DNA of 24,189 nucleotides from Thalassiosira profunda (Eukaryota; Bacillariophyta; Thalassiosirophyceae; Thalassiosirales; Thalassiosiraceae): NCBI GenBank assembly GCA_036939355.1, contig JALLAP010000341.1, positions 1 to 24,189 of the forward strand, written 5' to 3'. The position numbers and the translations under genes are program-made. Shown piece after piece: positions 8,544 to 20,678 of the stretch (positions are counted from its first letter, which is position 1; every line of letters begins with the position of its first letter). Under the pieces are notes generated by a model, which saw only the letters and a program-made list of their open reading frames with translations, did not search any database and had not been told where the DNA came from.

Positions 8544-9656
8544 ATGTGGGAAGCCCCGCCCCTACCCTCGCTGCAATCGACGCTAGCGGACCCACAAACG
8601 CCCATCGGGATGCGCATGCGGGCGACGTACTTCCTCCGCCAGCTGTACGACACCTACGTGAAAAATCAGACGGCTGATGATACCACCACAACTGATGCCG
8701 AGGAAAAGAAGTCGACCACTCCTGAAGAGGAGGGGGATGTTTCCCTGGCGGTGATCGACACGTTGTCAACGAGCCTCGATGATGCTCGCCACGGCGCGTT
8801 GCTGCGACACGAGTTCGCCTACGTCCTGGGCCAGCTGCGCGACGAGCGGGCGACGTCCGCATTGGAACGCACGCTGCTGAACGATAAAGACGACACGATG
8901 GTCCGCCACGAATGCGCCGAGGCACTGGGGGCCATTGGCTCCTCTGCTTCAATACCAGCGCTGGAGAAGTGCGCCGAGAAGGACAACTCGGTGGAAGTGG
9001 GGGAAACATGTCGGTTGGCGTTGGACTTTCTGCGATGGAAGTTGGAGGGCGGGGCGGAGGGGGAGAACGCTCCGATTGCGTGCGCGTGCATGCTCAGCCC
9101 GTACTCGTCGGTGGATCCGGCGCCGCCGCATCCCAAGCACGAGCCCTTATCGACTGAGAAAATCGGTGCAATTTTGACGGATATATCCGAGCCGTTGTTT
9201 GAACGATTCCGAGCGATGTTCTCGCTGCGCAATCGGGGCGGGGCCGAGTGCGTGGAGCAGCTCGGCCGGGCTCTGGTGACGGACGAATCCAGTGCACTGC
9301 TGCGGCACGAGGTAGCGTACGTGCTGGGGCAGATACAACATCCTGACGCGGTGGAATATTTGGAGACCAGCCTGAAGCGACAGAACGAGCATCGAATGGT
9401 GCGGCACGAGAGCGCCGAGGCGTTAGGAGCTATCGAGGAGCGATGGGGCGAGTGCGAGGCGATTTTGGCACAATTCCTCGAAGACGAAGACGATGTGGTG
9501 AGAGAAAGCTGCGTAGTCGCCTTGGATGCGGCAGATTACTGGGGGTATAGTGGAGAGTCGACCGAAGGACCAAACTTCTCTCTGCACAAAGCTGAAACGA
9601 ATGGAAAGGCTGCGGAGAACGGCGTGTTGCACAACCATTTCAACGTTGCTAGCTGA
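8544..9656 (+). CDS. DOHH: Deoxyhypusine hydroxylase (DOHH)
   Basis: It hydroxylates the deoxyhypusine residue of translation factor eIF5A, completing hypusine synthesis in the cytosol, using a di-iron centre held in HEAT-like repeats. The sequence shows two mirror halves, each with two His-Glu pairs: H89-E90 (LLRHEFAYVLGQ), H122-E123 (MVRHECAEALGAI), H255-E256 (LLRHEVAYVLGQ) and H288-E289 (MVRHESAEALGAI). All four expected iron-binding HE motifs are intact, at equal spacing of 33 within each half. SPYSSVDPAPP in the linker is also characteristic. The chosen ATG at 8544 (context AACAACCATGTGG) gives 370 residues, longer than the roughly 300 of animal forms. The excess lies partly in a Thr/Glu-rich insertion near residues 43-68 and a C-terminal tail. 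An in-frame ATG at 8475 is an alternative. A GTAAGT at 8419 suggests a short leader intron. It converges on the JmjC gene with 63 bp between stops. Confidence 0.95.
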   Translation: MWEAPPLPSLQSTLADPQTPIGMRMRATYFLRQLYDTYVKNQTADDTTTTDAEEKKSTTPEEEGDVSLAVIDTLSTSLDDARHGALLRHEFAYVLGQLRDERATSALERTLLNDKDDTMVRHECAEALGAIGSSASIPALEKCAEKDNSVEVGETCRLALDFLRWKLEGGAEGENAPIACACMLSPYSSVDPAPPHPKHEPLSTEKIGAILTDISEPLFERFRAMFSLRNRGGAECVEQLGRALVTDESSALLRHEVAYVLGQIQHPDAVEYLETSLKRQNEHRMVRHESAEALGAIEERWGECEAILAQFLEDEDDVVRESCVVALDAADYWGYSGESTEGPNFSLHKAETNGKAAENGVLHNHFNVAS

Positions 9657-9719
9657 GATACTAAGCAACTTATGCAAGCCAGTCTGCTAGAGAGGAGACT
9701 GAACGACGAGGAGCGCTCA

Positions 9720-13498
<3,779 letters not shown>

Positions 13499-15641
13499 AT
13501 GAATCGCCGCAGCCTCCTCCTCCTCCTCCTCGCTGCCGTCGCAGTTGCAACATTGCCACTCTGCCGGGCGAGGGCGATACCTCTGGCGTCGACCGTGGCG
13601 GCAGGTAGGGTGAACGCAGAGAGCAACGTTGCCACAAAAGGAGAGGGCGAGAAGAGAGCGTTGCGAGTGCCAAAATTGTGGGGCAGGCAACCAGACAGAA
13701 AGGAAATAGGTGAAATTGATAGCCAAGGTGCATCCAAACAATCCGAAGAGGCTGAACCATCAGACCTGAATAGCAAATCAGACGATGGTACCGATGAAAT
13801 GGCAGATCAACCTGATTCCAAACCCGACGAGGGTGACGCAAAAGATAAAGCCGAGCCATCAGATGATGCAATAACAGACACTGTTGAAAAGGATGCAGCG
13901 ACAGGTGAAGGGGACGCCAAAGACGAGCAAACGGAACAACCCGACCCTTCGGAAACGCAGCCGGCGAACCAGACGCGACCTGGCATACTCTACCTCTCGC
14001 AACCGTCCAGTCCGATGCTACCCCACCATGCGCGCCCAATGATGCCTTACCCCTTCATGCCTCAACAAGCGCCGCCGCCCCGGAACAAGTCTCCCTCCCT
14101 TCTCTCGACGGTCCTATCAATCTTCCTGCCCCGTCCTCAAAACATTCCACCGTCGCCCTATGGCCCGCCACAGCCTCCATCGTCACCCTTCAGTCCTGGA
14201 GGCAACAGCGGTCTTGCATCGCTGATATTGCGCCTCGCCCTGATATCCCTGGGCACCTTGATCATCGATTTCCTTGGAATGGGATCTCATTCGGAGGCAT
14301 TTCTCCCAACCCCCGCACAGCATTACACTTTCGAGAGGGTGAACGATCGCTATAGGAGGGATGGATCTGCACTGCGACAAGCGTTGGAGAGTCCACCACC
14401 GGGCGTTCCAAAGAGGAGATGGAAGCGCGTGTTTGGGAGGAGGAGAAGAGAGGCTGTGAGCTTGATGGCGTTGGATGAGACGGCGGGCGCCACAAAAGAG
14501 CAAGCAACTCTGGACAATGGGGGACTGTACAATCGCACAGTGATCATCGTGGAGATGAAACCCGATGGACGCGTTGGGGGTGGAATGGCCGACTATCTCC
14601 GAGATACAGTCTCCTTCCTCATTGAACAGCATCGTGATCACGTCGACAAACGTCGCCAGGATGTCAATTCTGCATCCTCGAGGATCCTTTCGCCCAAGCT
14701 CCTGCCGCAATATTTTGCGGCGTCTACAAACAGCCATCGGTCTCCGCAGGGTATACGCACTGCTCTCGGGACGGAAATGGAGGTGGTTCTCTTTCTGGAT
14801 TCGCCGGGTGGCACCGTCCAGGATTACGGGCTGGCGTCTTCCCACCTCTCTCGCTTGCGCAATGAGCCGGATGTTACACTGTCTGTCTGTGTTGATCGCG
14901 TGGCAGCGAGTGGTGGGTACATGATGGCGTGCCAAGCCACTCCTGGTCATTTATTTGCAGCGCCATTTGCAATGGTAGGGAGCATCGGAGTTATAATGGA
15001 GACAGTCAATGTGAACAGCCTCCTCCAGAAGTATGGAGTGAAGCCGATAAGCATCAAAGCGGGCAAGAACAAGGCACCGCTGAGCGGTCTGGCAGAAGTG
15101 ACACAGGATGAGATGCAGATGGCACAGGATGATGCAGATGTGATTCACGAAGCATTTCAGCAGTGGGTCGCCAAATCGCGCCCAGGCGTTGTCGCGGACA
15201 AAGCCTGGATGGAGAAAGTGTGCACCGGTTCAGTGTTTATGGGCAATGAGGCACGTGACCTANGTCGCGGACAAAGCCTGGATGGAGAAAGTGTGCACCG
15301 GTTCAGTGTTTATGGGCAATGAGGCACGTGACCTAGGTTTGGTCGACCAAGTGATGACTTCGGACGAGTACGTTTCCGAAAGAATTGCAGCGGGAGATCG
15401 AGTGCTGCGTCTGATACCGTACAAGGGGCCACAGTTCGGGCTCAAACTCTCCCCTCTAGACTTGATCCTGTCCGGTATGGCCCCGGAAGGAAGAGCGAGA
15501 CTTCGGGAAAGGCTGCAGGGACTTAGGAGGGGTGTTTCTAGACAGGCATCATCCTTCTTTCGGGTTGGAGCGGTGGTGGGCATATTGAATCAGCTCGCAT
15601 CTATGCAGAATCGGCGCCCAGACTACCACTGGCCCGCATAA
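13499..15641 (+). CDS. SohB-like S49 (signal peptide peptidase A family) serine protease
   Basis: A membrane-bound Ser/Lys protease of the SppA/SohB family; family members cleave residual signal peptides and other membrane-associated peptides. The N-terminus (RRSLLLLLLAAVAVATL) is a clear signal peptide or anchor. An acidic, Gln/Pro-rich low-complexity stretch follows to about residue 230, then a hydrophobic segment at about 240-260 (LASLILRLALISLGTLIIDF). The protease domain covers about 410-590: LFLDSPGGTVQDYG, the nucleophile S471 in VAASGGYMMAC, GSIGVIME, and a lysine at 523 or 525 in AGKNKAPL as general base. The assembly duplicates 72 bp around the N at 15263 (15191-15262 and 15264-15335). 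With one copy and the N removed, the frame continues through DLGLVDQVMTSDEY to the TAA and gives 689 residues in a single exon. Compartment is unclear: no obvious plastid ASAFAP-type motif follows the signal. It converges on the transporter gene with 60 bp between stops. Confidence 0.9.
15191..15335. other. Assembly join: exact 72-bp duplication around a single N (15263)
   Basis: Bases 15191-15262 and 15264-15335 are identical, separated by one N. Counting the N, 73 extra bases are present, which shifts the S49 reading frame by one. Collapsing the copies restores the conserved end of the protease domain. The pattern is that of two contigs sharing a 72-bp end overlap that were placed side by side. 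Confidence 0.95.
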
Positions 15642-15701
15642 ATAGATGCTGCAGCACTCAAGAAACTCCTCGCTTTCCCCAGCTTCACATCACCCAACTA
15701 T

Positions 15702-16952
15702 TTAACACAGGAGTCTATCCAGGTCCGTGGCACTGTACAAAAAGACGGCACTGACTACATTGCCGATCCCCAGGAAGTAGAGAATGTTGAGACGCGTGCC
15801 AAACATCACCATGCTCAGGACCCCCGTGAGCACAACACTAATTGCCGTCGCATAGCCTTTGAGCACAGCATCAGCAAATTTGAGCACGGCTGCCACAATC
15901 AGGCCCCCAATGGCACTGACAAAAATGCTTATGCACGCAGGAACATTGAATCCATACCACAACCCCTTTTCGAGAATGACGTTCATTTCCGAGACCACGC
16001 AATAGAACCCAACGATGACAAGGCTGACCACCGCGAGCTGCACCTGAGTGTACGCAAGCCCCCATTCGTTCTTCTGCGGCTTGGCCTCCTCCTGCTGTGA
16101 GGGCAGCTCGGCCTTGCCGTCGCTGATGTTGCGCTTCGCCTTGATCACCTTCTCCGTGTACACCGAAGCAAATCCCGAACAGGCTGCGATGCCCAACGTT
16201 GCCAGTATTCCTTTGGTCGAATCTCCTGCGGCTTCCTCGCTTTCGGCGGACTCCGCACTGCTATTATTCCCGAAATTCTTCATGTTGCAGAGCATCACCC
16301 CGATCGTCAGCAAAATCAACGAGATCAGCTGCACCTTCTTTATCCTCTTGCCCAGAATGATCACGGCACATCCGGCAGTGGCCAGCAGCTTCGTCTGCAC
16401 CAATACCGAAAATACAGCCGCATCAATGTTGCCCAACGCGACATACTCCAGCGTCATCTGGATGCTGTAGCTTGTCGCTGGGACGACCATCAACATTGTG
16501 TTTCGCTTGTCCTGTTTCATGAACGTGTACGCGCTCATAACGGGCCTTTTCTGGACAAAAACAATGTACATCAGAGACAGGGCAAGCTTCACGCCCTCGA
16601 CGCCCAGAATTGCAGCGCTCGTGAGAAATTTCGGGTGCTCCTTCATGACGAAGCGAAGCAGGAGATTCTTGCTGCAATTTTGCACAGCAAGCAAAATCAG
16701 GACCTTGAGGCCCGTCGCCGTGATGCCCGTAGGAGAGGCCGGCGGAGATTTGGAGTCCTTTTCGACATCGACCAGCGGCTTGGTTTCCTCATCCAGTTGC
16801 AACGTCTGCGAGTTGGGCGCGCTGGGAAGGGCGCCAATATCAACGGCCGAGATGGACTCGGCCGGATGCAGGCTGTTCTTTCGAGAGGTGGCGTCGCTCA
16901 TGCTTCGTTGCGGGCTATCCGGGCCAGTGCGAAATCGCAGCGCCCTCAACAT
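15702..16952 (-). CDS. Nucleotide-sugar transporter (SLC35A/UDP-galactose transporter type)
   Basis: A Golgi or ER membrane antiporter that would carry a nucleotide-sugar into the lumen for glycosylation. The 416-residue protein has about ten hydrophobic segments after a polar N-terminus of roughly 75 residues. Family motifs include CSKNLLLRFVMKE, an internal NIDAAVFSVLVQTKLLATAG, GFASVYTEKVIK and VLKFADAVLKGYATAISVVL, the last matching the KxADNxLKGxA signature of SLC35A members. A loop rich in Ser/Glu lies near residues 230-245 and another (GKAELPSQQEEAKPQKNEW) near 275-295. Substrate cannot be assigned; SLC35A includes CMP-sialic acid, UDP-galactose and UDP-GlcNAc carriers. The ATG at 16952 lies inside the duplicated join around 16973; an in-frame ATG at 16901 is an alternative that would shorten the N-terminus by 17 residues. 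It shares a divergent promoter region with the aldehyde dehydrogenase gene. Confidence 0.9.
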   Translation of the reverse strand: MLRALRFRTGPDSPQRSMSDATSRKNSLHPAESISAVDIGALPSAPNSQTLQLDEETKPLVDVEKDSKSPPASPTGITATGLKVLILLAVQNCSKNLLLRFVMKEHPKFLTSAAILGVEGVKLALSLMYIVFVQKRPVMSAYTFMKQDKRNTMLMVVPATSYSIQMTLEYVALGNIDAAVFSVLVQTKLLATAGCAVIILGKRIKKVQLISLILLTIGVMLCNMKNFGNNSSAESAESEEAAGDSTKGILATLGIAACSGFASVYTEKVIKAKRNISDGKAELPSQQEEAKPQKNEWGLAYTQVQLAVVSLVIVGFYCVVSEMNVILEKGLWYGFNVPACISIFVSAIGGLIVAAVLKFADAVLKGYATAISVVLTGVLSMVMFGTRLNILYFLGIGNVVSAVFLYSATDLDRLLC

Positions 16953-17045
16953 GGATGGGGGCGGCGGTGACCNTGCTTCGTTGCGGGCTATCCGGGCCAG
17001 TGCGAAATCGCAGCGCCCTCAACATGGATGGGGGCGGCGGTGACC
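16901..17045. other. Assembly join: exact 72-bp duplication around a single N (16973)
   Basis: Bases 16901-16972 and 16974-17045 are identical with one N between. The first copy contains the start of the transporter gene; the second sits in its promoter and leader, so it creates a false second start and lengthens the apparent intergenic space by 73 bp. It is an overlap of contig ends, as at 15263. Confidence 0.95.
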
Positions 17046-17363
17046 ACAAGTGGATCAACTGCCCTCGCTCTGTGGCTGGTGTGGAGGTCGGAGGAGTGGT
17101 TTGGGTGAGGTGCACCTTGTTGGTTGCTCTTAAATCTCGATCTTACCTCGAACCCCCAGGCTGCCGTCTCATTACAATTCCCTTGCTTTAAATTTGCTAG
17201 TGCAAAATAATCACGAGCTAAGGTTGTGTAACAAATGTCATATCCTTTGAACTCGGCAAGCAAGCAATCAACAACAACAACAACAACAACAACAGCGACG
17301 TCGTCGACACCCTCCTCCTCCTCGCTCAGTTGCGCTATCAGGCTCGCTCTGCCGTGGCGCCGC
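17046..17363. promoter_or_regulatory. Divergent promoter region of the transporter and ALDH genes, with a (CAA)8 microsatellite
   Basis: The true spacing between the two starts is about 340 bp once the duplicated join is collapsed. A perfect (CAA)8 microsatellite lies at 17269-17292. It is in frame with an upstream ATG at 17235 and would encode a Thr run if that ATG were used; I treat it as leader sequence instead, because the next in-frame ATG gives a mitochondrial-type presequence. TATA-like sequences are not evident. Confidence 0.45.
17269..17292. repeat. (CAA)8 microsatellite
   Basis: Eight exact CAA triplets, flanked by ATCAA-like sequence on the left and CAGCGACG on the right. It lies in the presumed leader of the ALDH gene. 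Confidence 0.95.
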
Positions 17364-19175
17364 ATGTTGAGCAAACTCTTCTCCTCGGGACCGCGTCAAC
17401 TTCTGCGTCTGAAGTTCTCTTATAGTAGGAGGTTGAGCACAAGAATGGGACAGGGCGTTGACATCGTCGATGGGGTGATCCAAAACGTCAACCCGGCAAC
17501 GGGGGAGCTGATCGAGCCCCCGGTTGCCGCCACGACGCCCTCCGAATTGGACACTGCAATTGCAACAGCCAACGCTGCCCAAGAAAAATGGAGCATCCTT
17601 CCCCTCGCGGAGAGGATTGATCTCCTGCGGAAGGGACTTGGCGCAGTGGAATCCATTGCCGAGGAGCTGGCATCCACCATCACCAAAGTGAGTATACAGT
17701 CACAAACGATTGCAATTGTGTCACGTACATAGATACGTCGAATCTCATCACGTTATCCTCCTAGGAAATGGGCAAGGTATCTTCGGAAGCCAAACTGGAA
17801 GTGAAGGAGGCCGTTGGGCTGAAGGGCGGTTGGTTAGACCTTGTAAAGGAGGCGAACGAGGACGTCGTGTTGGGGGATGGCGAGGCGCAGAGCGTCATCG
17901 TGCGAGATCCTTTGGGGGTGGTCGCGGTTATCTCTCCTTGGAATGTGAGTGCGGTGTGTGTTAATAGTAAGTGCATTCTCTCTGCGGTCGAGCTAATCCA
18001 ATGAAACCTGCCAGTTTCCTGCCGGAGAGATTCCCTTCCTTGCCGTCCCAGCCCTTGCGGCGGGCAACGCAGTGATTGTGAAGCCTAGCGAAGTCACTCC
18101 CCTCACTGGACAAATGTACTGTTCGGCGCTTGCATCGGAATTGCCGGAAGGGGTCCTTCAGTGCGTCCAGGGTGCTGGTGAAGTGGGAGAGCTATTGACG
18201 TCTTCGGAAGATGTGCAAATGATTGCAATGACAGGTAGCACCGGCACGGGAAAGCGCATCATGGAAAAGTGCAGCAAAAGCCTGAAGCGCTTGGTGCTGG
18301 AACTGGGCGGCAAGGATCCGATGGTGGTGTTTGCGGATGCAGACTTGGACAAGGCCGCCAGGGATGCGGTGAACAATTCGCTCTTCAACGCTGGGCAAGT
18401 TTGTTGCAGCGTCGAGCGCATCTATGTGGAAGAATCAGCGAAGAACGAGTTCGAGCAGAAGGTGGTGGAACTGGCAAAGAAGCAGAAGGTCGGCGTCCCT
18501 ACAGAAAAGGGCGTGACCCTCGGCCCGATGGTGAGCGAAATGCAAATGGAGATCGTCAAGAAACAGGTGGACGATTCGCTTGACAATGGGGCCAAGTTGC
18601 TGTACAGAAGCGACATTCCGGAAAGTGGAGGGAATTGGTATCCAGTGACAGTCGTCAGCGATCTGAAGCAGGACATGAATATCCAAGCGAACGAAACGTT
18701 TGGGCCAGTGGTTGCCGTTTCTACGTTCGACGGAAGCGAAGACGAGGCAGCCCGCCTGGCCAATGAGACGGAGTACGGATTGGCAAGCTATGTGTACACT
18801 AGCGATCTGAAGAAGGGTGCGAGAGTGGCTCGCAGAATCCGTTCCGGACAGGTGGGGATCAACTGCTATTCGTTGGTGGCCGCGCAGCCAAAGTGTCCCT
18901 GGTGAGTGTTGCAGTTTCATTGTCTTGATTTTTGCCTGTCAAGTACGTATTGAGAGATATCTTACCCCTGACATACATGCTTTGTCATCAGGGTTGGTCA
19001 CAAGATGTCAGGGTACGGCGCCCACAGCGGAATGGATGGCTTCCGTTCGTTCTCTGGTGAGTTCGTGTCGCTATCTTGTCCGTTCTTGCAAATCTTCCGC
19101 TCTGTCCCTCACAATGCTGTGCATACTTCACTTGCAGTGCCAAAATCTCTGGTGTTCACCACCAACGCACCTTAA
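17364..19175 (+). CDS. Aldehyde dehydrogenase (NAD(P)+), five exons, probably mitochondrial
   Basis: It oxidises an aldehyde to the acid with NAD(P)+. Exons: 17364-17687, 17765-17944, 18015-18901, 18992-19056 and 19138-19175. The four introns are 77, 70, 90 and 81 bp, all GTGAGT...AG. Spliced length is 497 residues, the usual ALDH size. Motifs: ISPWNFPAGE with coenzyme-binding residues, TGSTGTGK, catalytic base E264 in LVLELGGKDP, and nucleophile C298 in FNAGQVC (a second Cys follows). Also seen are ETFGPV and the C-terminal MSGYGAHSGMDGFRSFS. The N-terminus from the chosen ATG (MLSKLFSSGPRQLLRLKFSY... RRLSTRMG) is basic and amphipathic, like a mitochondrial presequence. An in-frame ATG at 17235 would add 43 residues including a Thr run encoded by a CAA microsatellite, which I consider leader. 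Substrate cannot be assigned; similarity of the core is to broad-specificity and succinate-semialdehyde-type enzymes. Confidence 0.92.
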
Positions 19176-19449
19176 TGCCAAAGAGTTGTCTACTCGAGCT
19201 GAATACAATGCAGCAGAGGTATGTAGTTGTAAAATGTGTAGAGTTTGTTGCAAGAGGGACGTTCTTCAACTGTTTTCCCGTGCTTCAACAGATCCACGAC
19301 TCGTACCTTCGGTAGGTACGTAGGTAGTACAGGTCAGTCTTGGCAGGAAAGCGACTCGCTCCCCACTTCTCACCCGCGCTAAGACGCCCATTGCTTTGGT
19401 CGCCGCCGCCGCGCCTCGTTATGGAAGCTCGGCAGGATCGCTCGCCACC

Positions 19450-20550
19450 ATGAAGCTGCCTAAGTTCAGGCCGCCGGCGCGGCTGTTTCCTCAGCAGGCC
19501 CAGCGTCACGACTCAGTTGGTCTCCCCACGCAGCAATTGCGCCGTGACCCTGACCACTTCCCAGAGCAAAGCTCGCGACGTGCTGAGGACAACAATGGCG
19601 CAGTTACCGAGGACCTGGGGCTTCTGTTGAGCAGTCTGGAGTGTCTGGAAGACGACTATGGCTCGTACGCGCCCGTTGTTCCCTCCACCTCCAACGCCTC
19701 GAAGCAGGAGCAACCCAAAGCGAGCGTAACGCTGCTGGACGTGAAGAGTGGCGCGCCTGATTCAATGGGCGTGGAGGCAGAGCTCACACCGAGTGACTTC
19801 CTCAAGCTGGGTCCAAACAAGGTCTTCGAGGTGACGCAATCCCTCGGCGGGCGGCTGCTCGACAGCCCAACTCATAGGGGACGAAGCTTTTCGTGCACGA
19901 GTGATGCAGCCACGGAAGTCTGGAGCAACCTTACAGGCAAGGTATCAGCGAACGAAGATGACAGGGGCGTCACCGAAATTGAAGTCTTGCTCAACAATAG
20001 AGATGCCCTCGCGTCCACCTTTGCGGGAAAGGAGGAGACCTGCCTTGGCGACGACGAAAGCAACACTCTGTGCGGTATCGATGACTCCTTCAAAAGCTTC
20101 GAGGCAGAAACAGAGGCGAAGCCAAAGGTCCTCGTCAGCGGTGCTGGCGACGGGGAAGTGGAGCTTCTTTACGAGGGACCTGCTGCGGCTGCTACAAACC
20201 TCTCTTCCCAAACAGAAGCGACTCTTTTCGATTCCTCCACTTCGATGTCTTCTTCCAACTCCTCTTCTCAGGGAATCCTGAGGCCTCCGAAGCGAGCCGT
20301 TGGTATCGCTGGATACGATCCCTTTGGCGTCAAGTCGGACTTTCGGCTCCCTGGCTTGCCTCTGAGGCGCGTCCGTTTTAGCAAGGGCAAACTCAGTGGA
20401 AAGAAGAAGCTTGATATAGGAGAGAGTGAGCAAGCCGGTCCAAAGAGAGCACAGGCAGCTGAAAGTTCGTTGATGGATGCCGATTCAGACAGCACTCCTA
20501 GCCTTGAATATCTGCTTGAGTTCTGTGGCAGCACGATGGCAGAGATTTGA
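19450..20550 (+). CDS. Unrecognised acidic, Ser-rich protein of 366 residues
   Basis: I do not recognise this family. The ATG at 19450 has a good context (CCACCATGAAG), and the frame is intact in one exon to the TGA at 20548. The protein has a basic start (MKLPKFRPPARLF), a long polar, acidic and Ser-rich middle, and one denser conserved-looking patch near residues 275-315: GILRPPKRAVGIAGYDPFGV followed by LPGLPLRRVRFSKGK. RVRF at 307-310 fits the RVxF consensus for binding protein phosphatase 1, which is a short and easily accidental motif. There is no signal peptide and no membrane segment. Much of it is probably disordered. A role as a regulatory or scaffold protein is a guess only. The upstream gap to the ALDH stop is 274 bp with nothing recognisable. 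Confidence 0.7.
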   Translation: MKLPKFRPPARLFPQQAQRHDSVGLPTQQLRRDPDHFPEQSSRRAEDNNGAVTEDLGLLLSSLECLEDDYGSYAPVVPSTSNASKQEQPKASVTLLDVKSGAPDSMGVEAELTPSDFLKLGPNKVFEVTQSLGGRLLDSPTHRGRSFSCTSDAATEVWSNLTGKVSANEDDRGVTEIEVLLNNRDALASTFAGKEETCLGDDESNTLCGIDDSFKSFEAETEAKPKVLVSGAGDGEVELLYEGPAAAATNLSSQTEATLFDSSTSMSSSNSSSQGILRPPKRAVGIAGYDPFGVKSDFRLPGLPLRRVRFSKGKLSGKKKLDIGESEQAGPKRAQAAESSLMDADSDSTPSLEYLLEFCGSTMAEI

Positions 20551-20678
20551 TTCTGAGCGGATGTGTTGCTCCAGGCTCTTCCCGTAGTCCTTTTCTCTAG
20601 TTTACTATAGCCAATCCAGCCTCACACGGCTGGATCGGAAAGTAGCAGGTTTGTACATGACGCGTGTTGCATTCCAGG

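Noticed and set aside
14183..14950. 255-codon ORF antisense to the S49 gene
   Set aside because: It is the shadow of a well-supported protease frame and shows no domain of its own. The same applies to the antisense frames across the ALDH and PP2C genes.
15191..15335. Real tandem duplication of an S49 segment
   Set aside because: The copies are exact, separated by a single N, break the frame, and the same pattern occurs at two other Ns. A contig overlap is far more likely.
19396..19449. Earlier start for the unrecognised acidic protein at 19396
   Set aside because: The codon is TTG; the ATG at 19450 has a good start context.
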